This document shows positions 1-7,917 of a stretch of DNA of 14,180 nucleotides, piece after piece. Both the position numbers and the translations under genes were made by a program. The notes below the pieces were generated by a model that saw nothing but the letters and a program-made list of their open reading frames with translations, did no database searches and was not told the DNA's origin. Origin of the DNA: Bacteroidales bacterium UBA1711 (GTDB taxonomy: Bacteria; Bacteroidota; Bacteroidia; Bacteroidales; P3); the NCBI GenBank assembly GCA_002317325.1, contig DCJB01000106.1, positions 20,581 to 34,760 on the forward strand, given 5' to 3'. The stretch's first letter is position 1, and every line of letters starts with the position of its first letter.

Positions 1-62
1 TCACTGTTCACCGTTCACTGGTCACCGTTCACTGGTCACCGTTCACCGGTCACTGTTCACCG
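1..62. repeat. heptamer tandem array (14-bp higher-order period) at a gene 3' end
   Basis: Nearly nine tandem copies of the heptamer TCAC[T/C]G[T/G], mostly alternating so that a 14-bp unit such as TCACTGGTCACCGT repeats. Units start at 1, 15, 29, 43 and 57; the units at 15 and 29 are identical. The array runs off the left edge, so its full length is unknown. It begins two bases beyond the stop codon of the minus-strand transglycosylase gene. A related array lies at 9261-9295. I see no inverted repeat or coding sense in it. Function unknown. Confidence 0.85.
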
Positions 63-64
63 AC

Positions 65-1084
65 TCACAGCAGGGAGGTGTCTTTACGGCCTTTGGTGAG
101 GGTGCGCTGGAGGGTGCCGCGGGCTACGGGCAGTTTCACGGTGTAGGTGCGGTTTTCTTTGTTGGCCAAGTTGTCGGTGAGCAGCCAGGGGTTGAGTTCC
201 CGGAGCATTTTGTAGGTGGTGCCGTTGTCGCGGGCGAACTGATAGAGGTCCACCTTCTGTCCTGCGAGAGTGGCGGTGCGGGTGGGGATGGGGGGGTAGA
301 GGTCGCAGCGCCTCACGTGGAAGCCATACTGGCGGGGGTTCTCCATCACCAGCTTCATGGCCAGGATGCGATAGACATACCGGGAGGTCTCGGTGTTGAG
401 CCGCAGGTCGTAGTACTTCTCCACCCGCTGAGCCTCGAAGCGGCGAGCCAGCCCGTTCTCGCCGCAGTTGTAGGCTGCCGCCGTTGCCGACCAGCTGCCG
501 AACTGGGCGTGCATCTTCTTCAGATACAGACAGGCGGCGCGGGTGGAAGCCTCCAAATCGTTGCGCATATCCACCTCGTCGTTAGCGAAGAGGCCGTAGC
601 TTTTGCCCGTGGCTGGCACGAACTGCCAAAAGCCTTGCGCCTTGGCGGGCGAGGTGGCGTTGGTGAGGCTGCTCTCAATCACGCAGAGGTATTTGAAGTC
701 GTCCGGCACCCCGCAGTCTTTCAAGATGGGTTCGATGACGGGGAAGAAGCGGTTGGCCCGTTTGAGGCACAGCAGCGTGTTCGACTGCCTGTACATGGTG
801 GTGATGAGTTCTTTGTCCAACGCCTCGCGGACGTAGTAAGTCTCCATAGGGACCTGCTCGCCGGCAAACGAGAGCGTGTCGGGCAGCGGGGGGGCGTAGA
901 TGCGGTAGTCGTGCATGATGGCCCGCTGCTGCACCTCGTCGCTGTCCTCCTTCTGAGTGGCAAAGATGAAAATCTCGCCAGCGATGGCTGCGGCGGACAA
1001 GACAATGGCAATGATGGCAATCTTTTTCAAAGCATGAAAAATTAATAACAGGTTATAACGCAGACGCGGGCATATTATTGCCAT
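65..1084 (-). CDS. membrane-anchored lytic murein transglycosylase, MltD-like (SLT/GH23 plus LysM-like tail)
   Basis: Predicted peptidoglycan lytic transglycosylase that cleaves the MurNAc-GlcNAc bond in the periplasm with formation of 1,6-anhydro-MurNAc. From the ATG at 1084 it is 339 residues. It has an N-terminal hydrophobic segment (about residues 20-42) that serves as anchor or signal, and an SLT domain at about 120-270. The SLT domain carries the hallmark VIESSLTNATSPAKAQGFWQF region with E137 as catalytic acid, then AAAYNCGENGL. A C-terminal LysM-like stretch (about 285-330, DLYQFARDNGTTYKMLRELN) probably binds glycan. The frame stays open upstream to 1291, but that would overlap the divergent antiporter gene. 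A TTG at 1030 (LKKIAIIAI, 321 residues) is the alternative start; no clear ribosome site decides between them. The family is secure; the exact start is not. Confidence 0.87.
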   Translation of the reverse strand: MAIICPRLRYNLLLIFHALKKIAIIAIVLSAAAIAGEIFIFATQKEDSDEVQQRAIMHDYRIYAPPLPDTLSFAGEQVPMETYYVREALDKELITTMYRQSNTLLCLKRANRFFPVIEPILKDCGVPDDFKYLCVIESSLTNATSPAKAQGFWQFVPATGKSYGLFANDEVDMRNDLEASTRAACLYLKKMHAQFGSWSATAAAYNCGENGLARRFEAQRVEKYYDLRLNTETSRYVYRILAMKLVMENPRQYGFHVRRCDLYPPIPTRTATLAGQKVDLYQFARDNGTTYKMLRELNPWLLTDNLANKENRTYTVKLPVARGTLQRTLTKGRKDTSLL

Positions 1085-1205
1085 AAGAAGAGAAAAAAAA
1101 GGGACTTTGGGGCAATAATGGGCATTGAACCCCGTTAAGGAGTTTTGTTTGGGGAGGAGCCTCGGACAGGTTCCCCCCGCAATGTCATACTCAAACAGCT
1201 GCGCT

Positions 1206-3449
1206 ATGTCCTCATTGCCTCCCATATTCCTCGACTTGGCCATCATCCTTATGACGGCCGGAGTCATCACCGTCATCTTCAAGTGGCTCAAGCAGCCTTT
1301 GGTGCTGGGCTACATCGTGGCGGGATTCTTCATCGGGCCCTACTTCCCCTGGTTTCCGGGCATAGGCGATGCGGGGGACATCAAAGTGTGGAGCGACATC
1401 GGCATAGTCTTCCTCATGTTTGCGCTCGGACTGGAGTTCAGCGTGAAGAAACTGAAGAAGGTGGGAGCGACGGGAGCGGTGACGGCCCTGACCGAACTGG
1501 CCGTGATGTTTGTCCTCGGCAACGTGACGGGCCACCTGTTGGGCATGAGCACCATGGACAGCATCTTCCTCGGCTGTATGCTCTCCATCTCATCCACCAC
1601 CATCATCATCAAGTCGTTTGAAGACCTCAAACTGAAGCAGCAGAAGTTCACCGGCACAGTGACGGCGGTGCTCGTGGTCGAGGACTTGGTGGCGGTGCTG
1701 CTGCTGGTGGTCCTCTCCACCATCAGCGTCAGCCGGCGGTTCAACGGTGCCGAATTGGGCATGAGCATGGTGAAGCTGGCCTTCTCGCTCATTGTATGGT
1801 TCACCTTCGGCATCTACCTCATACCCACCTTCTTGCGCTGGATGCGCAAGTGGATGACCGAAGAGACGCTCTGCGTAGTATCCATCGGCTTATGCTTCGG
1901 CATGGTGGTGCTGGCCGACTTTGCCGGGTTTTCCACGGCCTTGGGCGCTTTCGTGATGGGCGCCATCCTCAGCGAGACCATCGAGGCCGACGTCATCCAC
2001 CGCATAGTCACCCCGGTCAAGAACCTCTTCGGGGCGGTCTTCTTCGTGTCGGTAGGCATGCTGGTCAACCCCGAGGTGCTGGTCAAGTTCATCGGTCCCA
2101 TCCTCATCATCGCTGCGGTGGTCATCCTCTTCAAGTCGCAAGCCGCCACCTTGGGAATGCTCCTCAGCGGCAAGCCGCTCCGCTCGGCCATGCAGGGGGG
2201 CTTCTGCTTTTGCCAGATTGGCGAGTTCTCCTTCATCATTGCCGGTCTCGGACTCAGCTTCAACGTCATCGACGCCAACCTCTATCCCATCATTGTCTCG
2301 GTGTCCATCCTCACCACCTTTGTCACGCCCTACATGATAAAGGCGGGGCTTCCGGCCTACAACTGGCTCTCGCCCAAGCTGCCCGCCAAGCTGACCACCG
2401 CCCTTGACCACTACACCGCCTCCTCCCTCCGCGAGGGGCACGAGAAGCGGGCCGACTCCTTTTTGCGCAAACAGCTGACCACCATCCTCATCTACGGAGT
2501 CATCCTCGCCGCCTTGGCGCTGTTGAGCTTCCTGCTGCTCAAGCCCTTCCTCAACGGCCTTTTCCAGCGTCTCGCCATACCTGTGGCCTGGAGCAACGTG
2601 ATAGGCATGGCCGCCACCCTCATCATCATGTCGCCCTTCCTGTGGGCGCTGGCCGTGAAGGGGGTGGGCCGCAACCGCGTCCGCAAGATGCTCCAGACCT
2701 TCAACCACCGCCAGGCGGTGGTCATTCCGCTGCTGGCGCTGCGGTACTTCTTAGTCATCTTTTATGTGGGCTGGGTAGTGTCGCGCTATGTACATATGGC
2801 CGTCGGCCTGCTGGTGGTCATCGTCCTCGTGTCGGTGGTGGCCATACTCCTGTCCCGCAGGGCCACCGACTTCTACAACCGCATAGAAGACCGTTTTGTC
2901 ACCAACTTCAACCAGCGTCAGGCCCAGAACTCCTTCAAGATACCCGAGACGTTGGACAACAGCTTCCTGATGGAGCGCATAGCCGTCACCCCCTATTCGC
3001 CCCTGTCGGGCAAGACCCTGCGGGAGAGCCACCTCCGCAACGGGCACGGCGTGAACATCGTCTCCATTGAGCGGGCGGGCCGCATCATCGACCTGCCCGC
3101 CCCCGAGTGCCTCATACTGCCCGGCGACCGCCTCACCATCATCGGCAGCGAGGAGCAGATAGCCGCGGTGCGCACCCTCCTCGAAGTGGAGCCCGATATG
3201 CTGGTTCACGACCATTCCGACCACGAAATAAACACCTATCGACTTGAAATAGAAGAAGGGAGCCCCCTTCTCGGCACCACCATCAGCCATGCCCAGTTCT
3301 CGAAGAACTACAACGCCATGGTCATAGCCATAGAGCGGGCGGGCGACTATATGCCCAATCCCTCCCACGCCACCGCATTCGAGCAGGGCGACATCGTCTG
3401 GTTCGTCTCGCCCGACAAACTGCACGTGAGCGAGTTTCAGCGCCATTAG
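1206..3449 (+). CDS. CPA2-family cation:proton antiporter with two C-terminal RCK_C (TrkA-C) domains
   Basis: Predicted inner-membrane monovalent cation/H+ antiporter (KefB/KefC/YbaL-like) for K+ or Na+ and pH homeostasis. Of 747 residues, about 1-390 form the Na+/H+ exchanger core with many membrane helices, including the typical QPLVLGYIVAGFFIGP and FLMFALGLEFS segments. A second hydrophobic block lies at about 420-560. Two cytoplasmic RCK_C domains follow at about 590-660 and 676-740, both with the SPL(S/L)G(K/T)T pattern. No NAD-binding RCK_N domain is present, so any ligand gating differs from classical KefC; this layout is usual for Bacteroidales members. The start MSSLPPIFLDLAIIL at 1206 was chosen because it matches the short N-terminus of the family; an in-frame ATG at 1182 and a TTG at 1125 are alternatives. 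It diverges from the transglycosylase gene and probably leads the plus-strand run. Confidence 0.9.
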   Translation: MSSLPPIFLDLAIILMTAGVITVIFKWLKQPLVLGYIVAGFFIGPYFPWFPGIGDAGDIKVWSDIGIVFLMFALGLEFSVKKLKKVGATGAVTALTELAVMFVLGNVTGHLLGMSTMDSIFLGCMLSISSTTIIIKSFEDLKLKQQKFTGTVTAVLVVEDLVAVLLLVVLSTISVSRRFNGAELGMSMVKLAFSLIVWFTFGIYLIPTFLRWMRKWMTEETLCVVSIGLCFGMVVLADFAGFSTALGAFVMGAILSETIEADVIHRIVTPVKNLFGAVFFVSVGMLVNPEVLVKFIGPILIIAAVVILFKSQAATLGMLLSGKPLRSAMQGGFCFCQIGEFSFIIAGLGLSFNVIDANLYPIIVSVSILTTFVTPYMIKAGLPAYNWLSPKLPAKLTTALDHYTASSLREGHEKRADSFLRKQLTTILIYGVILAALALLSFLLLKPFLNGLFQRLAIPVAWSNVIGMAATLIIMSPFLWALAVKGVGRNRVRKMLQTFNHRQAVVIPLLALRYFLVIFYVGWVVSRYVHMAVGLLVVIVLVSVVAILLSRRATDFYNRIEDRFVTNFNQRQAQNSFKIPETLDNSFLMERIAVTPYSPLSGKTLRESHLRNGHGVNIVSIERAGRIIDLPAPECLILPGDRLTIIGSEEQIAAVRTLLEVEPDMLVHDHSDHEINTYRLEIEEGSPLLGTTISHAQFSKNYNAMVIAIERAGDYMPNPSHATAFEQGDIVWFVSPDKLHVSEFQRH

Positions 3450-3480
3450 TTCCCAATTGCCAATCCGTCCATCAACCATC

Positions 3481-5115
3481 ATGAAGAAACGCCTTTTACT
3501 GCTGCTGACTGTTGTCGCCGGCCTCGCGGCCTCGGCCCAGAACGACAAGAGCTTCGAGATTGCCAAGAACCTCGAGATATTCGCCAACGTCTATAAGACG
3601 CTCCACCTCAACTACGTCGATGACGTTGACCCCGGGAAGACCATGAAGACGGCCATCGACGCCATGCTGGCCTCCTGCGACCCCTACACCAACTATTTTG
3701 CCGAGAGCGACATGGAGGACGTGAAGATGCAGGTCCTCGGCCAGTACGGCGGCATTGGTTCGCTCATCCATCAAGAGGGGAAGAACATATACATAGCCGA
3801 GCCCTACGAGGGGCTGCCCGCCGACAAGGCGGGGCTGCGCGCGGGCGACCGCATAGTGGCCGTGAACGGCGAGAGCACCGAGGGCAAGAGCAATGCCGAC
3901 GTGAGCAGCGCCATGCGGGGCCAGGCGGGCACCGCCGTCACGCTCCGCTATGAGCGCGACGGCCGCGAGCACGAGGTCTCCATCACCCGCGCCGAGATAC
4001 GCCTTCCCAACCTCGCCTACAGCGGCATGGTGGAGGGGGGCATCGGCTACGCCCGCCTCACCGAGTTCACCCAGGACGCCGCCAAGAACGTGCGGGAGGC
4101 CTTCCGCCGCCTCAAGCGCGAGAACCCCGGCATGAAGGGCTTCATACTCGACCTACGCGGCAACGGCGGCGGCCTGATGAACGAAGCGGTTGACATCGTG
4201 TCCATCTGGGTGCGCTCGGGCGAGCTGGTGGTGGAGACCAAGGGCAAAGTGGCCTCCAAGAACCTCAAGAGCCGCACCACCCTTGCGCCCGAAGACCTCG
4301 ACATACCCCTTGCCGTGCTCATCAACGAGAGCAGCGCCTCGGCCAGCGAGATAGTCAGCGGCAGCCTGCAGGACCTCGACCGCGCCGTGGTCGTAGGCGA
4401 GCGGTCCTACGGCAAGGGGTTGGTGCAGAACATCCTTCCCATGCCCTACAACAGCCAGATGAAGGTGACAGTGTCCAAATACTTCATTCCCAGCGGCCGC
4501 TGCATTCAGGCCATCGACTACAGCCGGCGCGACGCCAACGGCCGGGCCGTCAAGGTGCCCGACTCGCTCAAGACCGCCTACCAGACCCGCAACGGCCGCA
4601 CCGTCTATGACGGCTTCGGCATAGAACCCGACGCGGAGGTAGAGCACAACCCCTCGTCGCTGCTCACCGCAGCCCTCTTCAACAAGTTCCTCTTCTTCAA
4701 CTACGCCAACAAGTTCCGCCGCGAGCACGACACCATCGCCCCGCCCACACGATTCCGTATCACCGACGACATATACAACGACTTCGTCGCCTTCCTTTCC
4801 GACAAGAACTACTCCTATAAGACCTACACCGAGCAGCTCATCGAGGAGCTGCGCCTCGTCTCCAAAGAGGAAGACTACATAGGCGAGCTCAAGAGCCAGA
4901 TAGACTCCCTTGAGTCCACCTTCCAACAGGCCAAGAAAGAAGACCTGATGCGCCACCGGGACGAAATCAGCCAATTCCTCCTCGACGAGATTTTGGCGCG
5001 CTACTACTACCAGCGCGGCCGGGTGGAGGGTTCGCTTGCCGCCGACCCCGATGTGCGCCGGGCCGTAGAAATACTCTCCGACCCCGCCCAGTATAACAAA
5101 CTCTTAGGCCGGTAG
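3481..5115 (+). CDS. S41-family C-terminal processing peptidase (CtpA/Prc-like) with PDZ domain
   Basis: Exported serine protease that trims or degrades envelope proteins from their C-termini. From ATG 3481 it is 544 residues. A signal peptide MKKRLLLLLTVVAGLAASAQ (1-20) is followed by a helical region, a PDZ domain at about 85-170 (GLRAGDRIVAVNGES) and the S41 core at about 180-360. The catalytic set is visible and correctly spaced: S287 within NESSASASE, and K312 and Q316 in GERSYGKGLVQ, the Ser-Lys-Gln arrangement of CtpB-type enzymes. A charged helical C-terminal tail (about 430-540) may be coiled coil. The frame extends upstream to a TTG at 3457, but the signal peptide fixes the start at 3481. 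It begins 31 bp after the antiporter stop, so co-transcription is likely, and its TAG stop overlaps the GTG of the next gene. Confidence 0.93.
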   Translation: MKKRLLLLLTVVAGLAASAQNDKSFEIAKNLEIFANVYKTLHLNYVDDVDPGKTMKTAIDAMLASCDPYTNYFAESDMEDVKMQVLGQYGGIGSLIHQEGKNIYIAEPYEGLPADKAGLRAGDRIVAVNGESTEGKSNADVSSAMRGQAGTAVTLRYERDGREHEVSITRAEIRLPNLAYSGMVEGGIGYARLTEFTQDAAKNVREAFRRLKRENPGMKGFILDLRGNGGGLMNEAVDIVSIWVRSGELVVETKGKVASKNLKSRTTLAPEDLDIPLAVLINESSASASEIVSGSLQDLDRAVVVGERSYGKGLVQNILPMPYNSQMKVTVSKYFIPSGRCIQAIDYSRRDANGRAVKVPDSLKTAYQTRNGRTVYDGFGIEPDAEVEHNPSSLLTAALFNKFLFFNYANKFRREHDTIAPPTRFRITDDIYNDFVAFLSDKNYSYKTYTEQLIEELRLVSKEEDYIGELKSQIDSLESTFQQAKKEDLMRHRDEISQFLLDEILARYYYQRGRVEGSLAADPDVRRAVEILSDPAQYNKLLGR

Positions 5116-6638
5116 TGCTTCGCTCCGTCACGACACGGATCTATCCGGGGCTGCTCTGCCTGCTGGCCGTCGGCATGACCACCTCGGTCTTCCTCACCAA
5201 CTTGGTGTGGGTGCTGCTGTTAGCCAACTGGGTGGCCGAGTGGGACTGGGGCGCCCGCCTCAAGGCGCTGCGTTCGAGCCGGCTGCTGCAGGCGTTCCTC
5301 GTCCTCATGGGCATCCACCTGCTGTGGCTCGCAGGCACGGCCGACCTTGCCTACGGCCTCTACGACATTCAGAAGAAGCTCCCGTTGGCGGCCATTCCCT
5401 TGGTGGTGCTGACGTCGCGTCCCCTCGCCCGCCGCGAACTGCTGTGCGTGGCGGCGGCCCACGGCGGCACGCTCCTCGTCCTGTCGGTCATCGGCGTGGT
5501 GCGGCTGCTCACCATCCCGGGACTCCCCTACCGCGAGCTGGTGCCGTATATCTCCCACATCCGCCTCGGGCTCAACATCTGCCTCTTCATAGGCGCGGCG
5601 GCCGCGCTGCTGTTCCGCTGCCGCCGGCGGTGGGTGTGGGCTGCGGGCGCGGGGGCGGCGCTGTGGATGCTCTTCTTCCTCTACCTGCTGCGGGCCTACA
5701 CCGCCTTCGCCGTCCTCTTTGTGTCGGCGGCAGTGCTGCTGATTTGCCGCGGCCGGCGGCTGCCGGCGCCGCTGCGGCTGGGGCTGCCGGCCCTCTTTGC
5801 GGCCGCCGTCGCCGCGGTGGCGCTGCTCTTCCTGCACTACCGCCACGACTACTACACCCTGCCTACGGCCGCGGCGCTGCCCACAGCCACCGCCAACGGC
5901 AACCCCTACACCCACGGCACCGACGGTCTGATAGAGAACGGGGCGGTGGTCAGCCAGTGCGTGTGCGAGGAGGAGTTGCGGCAGCAGTGGCCCCGCTACA
6001 GCCGGGTGCCGATAGATTCGCTCACCCCCGTGGGCTACCCGGTGCTGCCCGCCTTGGTGCGGTATCTCAACGCCATAGGCGCCACCAAGGACAGCGCCGG
6101 CCTCACCCGCCTCGCGCCCGCCGACGTGGCCGCCATAGAGCAGGGCGTGGCCAACCCCGTCTATCTGAGTCCCGGCCCCCGGCGGCTGTTCTATGTCCTC
6201 TTCTTTGAGCAGGAGAGCCGCCGCTGCCACGGCAGTGTGAGCAACTTCTCCATGCTCCAGCGCTATGAGCTGTGGGAGGCGGGCTTCCGCCTGTTCCTCC
6301 GACGCCCGTTTTTCGGTGCCGGGACGGGCGACGTGCCGCGCGAACTGGACGCCGAGCTTGCGGCCGACGGATCGCCCTTGGCCGGCAGCGGTCTCCACAC
6401 CCACAGCCAATACCTCAACTTCCTTCTCGCCTTCGGGCTGACGGGCTTCCTGCTCATAGCCGCCGCCTTTGCGCGGGCGCTGCGGCGCCGCCCCTGCTCG
6501 GGCCTCTTCATCTTCTTCCTCTGCATCACGCTGGTCTCGTTCCTCACCGAGGACACCCTTGAAACCCTCGCCGGCATCACCTTTGTGGCCTTCGGCTTCG
6601 CCCTACTCGCCCCCCGCGGGGAATCCGCCGCCGGCTGA
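5115..6638 (+). CDS. O-antigen ligase/polymerase-like (Wzy_C family) polytopic membrane protein
   Basis: Predicted inner-membrane glycan ligase or polymerase acting on undecaprenyl-linked polysaccharide at the periplasmic face. It has 507 residues with about ten or more hydrophobic segments. One large hydrophilic, presumably periplasmic loop lies at about 245-400. It is followed by the Wzy_C signature: RRPFFGAGTGD, then GLHTHSQYLNFLLAFGLTG with the histidines expected in O-antigen ligases. Start is GTG at 5115, read from the TAGTG overlap with the protease gene, which suggests translational coupling; the N-terminus MLRSVTTRIYPGLLCLLAVG runs straight into the first helix. No glycosyltransferases or flippase lie nearby, so the glycan substrate is unknown and ligase versus polymerase cannot be separated. 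Very high GC, as in its neighbours. Confidence 0.82.
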   Translation: MLRSVTTRIYPGLLCLLAVGMTTSVFLTNLVWVLLLANWVAEWDWGARLKALRSSRLLQAFLVLMGIHLLWLAGTADLAYGLYDIQKKLPLAAIPLVVLTSRPLARRELLCVAAAHGGTLLVLSVIGVVRLLTIPGLPYRELVPYISHIRLGLNICLFIGAAAALLFRCRRRWVWAAGAGAALWMLFFLYLLRAYTAFAVLFVSAAVLLICRGRRLPAPLRLGLPALFAAAVAAVALLFLHYRHDYYTLPTAAALPTATANGNPYTHGTDGLIENGAVVSQCVCEEELRQQWPRYSRVPIDSLTPVGYPVLPALVRYLNAIGATKDSAGLTRLAPADVAAIEQGVANPVYLSPGPRRLFYVLFFEQESRRCHGSVSNFSMLQRYELWEAGFRLFLRRPFFGAGTGDVPRELDAELAADGSPLAGSGLHTHSQYLNFLLAFGLTGFLLIAAAFARALRRRPCSGLFIFFLCITLVSFLTEDTLETLAGITFVAFGFALLAPRGESAAG

Positions 6639-6670
6639 ACGTTTGTCTCAATACCTCCTTTCCTATCGCT

Positions 6671-7894
6671 GTGTACAACTATTTCACTCTCGCCAACGGC
6701 ATCCGCATCGTCCACCGCCAGACCGACTCGGCGGTGGCTTATTCGGGCGTGTATGTCAACGTGGGCTCGCGCGACGAGCAGGGTCCCGAAGAGGGCGCCG
6801 CCCACTTCATAGAACACTCCATCTTCAAAGGCACCGACAAGCGGCGTCCGCACCACATACGCAACCGCATAGACGGCGTGGGGGGCGAGCTGGACGCCTT
6901 CACCACCAAAGAAGAGACCTGCATCTATGCCACCTCCTTGGCGCGCCACCTGCCCCGCTGCATAGAGCTCTTTGCCGACCTCCTCTTCCGTCCCGCCTTC
7001 CCCCTCCGGGAGATTGAGAACGAGAAAGAAGTGGTGGCGGAGGAAATCAACCTCTACAAAGACTCGCCCGCCGACCTCATCTACGACGAGTTTGAGGAGC
7101 GCTTCTTCGGCGCCCATCCCCTCGGCCACAACATCCTGGGCACCAAGCGCAACGTCCGCCGCTTCAGCCCCGAGTTCCTGCACGCCTTCATGGCGGGGCG
7201 CTACACACCCGACCGCATGGTCATATCGGTGGTGGGGAATGTGGAGTTCGACGCCTTGGTGCGGCTCTGCCGGCGCTACTTTGAGGCGGCCGCCCCCCGC
7301 CCGGCGGCCGCTGCCGCGCCGCCGCGCACGGCGCCCGCCCCCGCCCCCTTCAGCGCCACCGCGGCCCGGCACACCCACCAGGTGCACCTGCTCATCGGCT
7401 GCGCCGCCCCAAGCCTCTTCGACCCGCGCAAGACCGCCTTCGCGCTCCTCAACAACCTGCTGGGCGGCCCAGCCATGAACTCGCGCCTCAACGTCAGCAT
7501 CCGGGAGAAGCACGGCTTCTGCTATTCGGTGGAGTCGCAGTATGCGCCCTTTACCGACGCGGGCCTCTTCTACATCTATGCCGGGGTTGATTCCGACGCT
7601 GCCGAGCGCAGCACCGAGCTCATACTTGCCGAGCTGCGCCGCCTGCGCGACGTGCCGCTCACCCACCGGCAGATAGCCGCCGCCCAGCAGCAGATGGTGG
7701 GGCAGATGGCCATCACCAACGACTCGGGGCTCAACGAAATGCAGAGCATAGGCAAGGCCTGCCTCAACTACGGCCGCGCCGACACCCTTGAAGAGATGGC
7801 CGCCGACCTGCGCGCCGTGACTGCCGAGGAGCTGCAGCAGACCGCCCGCAGCCTCTTGGCCGAGGAGGGACTCAGCTATCTCTATTACCGGTAG
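6671..7894 (+). CDS. M16-family zinc metallopeptidase (processing-peptidase-like)
   Basis: Predicted zinc endopeptidase of the pitrilysin/mitochondrial-processing-peptidase family. It has 407 residues, the usual length for a one-unit (N plus C domain) M16B protein. The inverted zinc motif HxxEH is H45-F-I-E48-H49, and the third ligand is expected at E124/E125 in VVAEEINLY, the correct distance downstream. The M16_C half (about 165-340) contains HGFCYSVESQY and ends LSYLYYR. No signal peptide is visible, so it is probably cytoplasmic; M16B enzymes often act as pairs, but no partner lies here. Start is GTG at 6671 (MYNYFTLANGIRIV), which gives the normal family N-terminus, 32 bp after the ligase gene, so it is likely the last gene of this operon. 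Confidence 0.92.
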   Translation: MYNYFTLANGIRIVHRQTDSAVAYSGVYVNVGSRDEQGPEEGAAHFIEHSIFKGTDKRRPHHIRNRIDGVGGELDAFTTKEETCIYATSLARHLPRCIELFADLLFRPAFPLREIENEKEVVAEEINLYKDSPADLIYDEFEERFFGAHPLGHNILGTKRNVRRFSPEFLHAFMAGRYTPDRMVISVVGNVEFDALVRLCRRYFEAAAPRPAAAAAPPRTAPAPAPFSATAARHTHQVHLLIGCAAPSLFDPRKTAFALLNNLLGGPAMNSRLNVSIREKHGFCYSVESQYAPFTDAGLFYIYAGVDSDAAERSTELILAELRRLRDVPLTHRQIAAAQQQMVGQMAITNDSGLNEMQSIGKACLNYGRADTLEEMAADLRAVTAEELQQTARSLLAEEGLSYLYYR

Positions 7895-7899
7895 TCCGC

Positions 7900-7913
7900 C
7901 GCCCGCGGGGGCG
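7900..7913. terminator. small GC hairpin in the convergent gap
   Basis: CGCCC (7900-7904) and GGGCG (7909-7913) form a 5-bp stem around GCGG, inside the 23-bp gap between the M16 peptidase and fucosidase stop codons. It could slow polymerase from both sides, but there is no T-run on either strand and the surroundings are GC-rich, so chance is possible. Confidence 0.25.
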
Positions 7914-7917
7914 CGAG

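Noticed and set aside
1110..1145. Stretch with GCATTGAACCCCG resembling a tRNA T-arm.
   Set aside because: No anticodon or acceptor stem can be folded around it.
1085..1291. Upstream extension of the transglycosylase frame to an ATG at 1291.
   Set aside because: The extra 69 residues overlap the divergent antiporter gene and have no family resemblance; the hydrophobic N-terminus starts after 1084.
3450..3480. Heptamer-like pattern between the antiporter and protease genes (TTCCCAA TTGCCAA ...).
   Set aside because: Only two similar units, with no match to the TCACCGT class; chance cannot be excluded.
5207..6410. Long open frames on both strands inside the O-antigen ligase gene.
   Set aside because: They are proline/arginine/alanine-rich shadow frames caused by high GC; the frame called has membrane helices and the Wzy_C motif.
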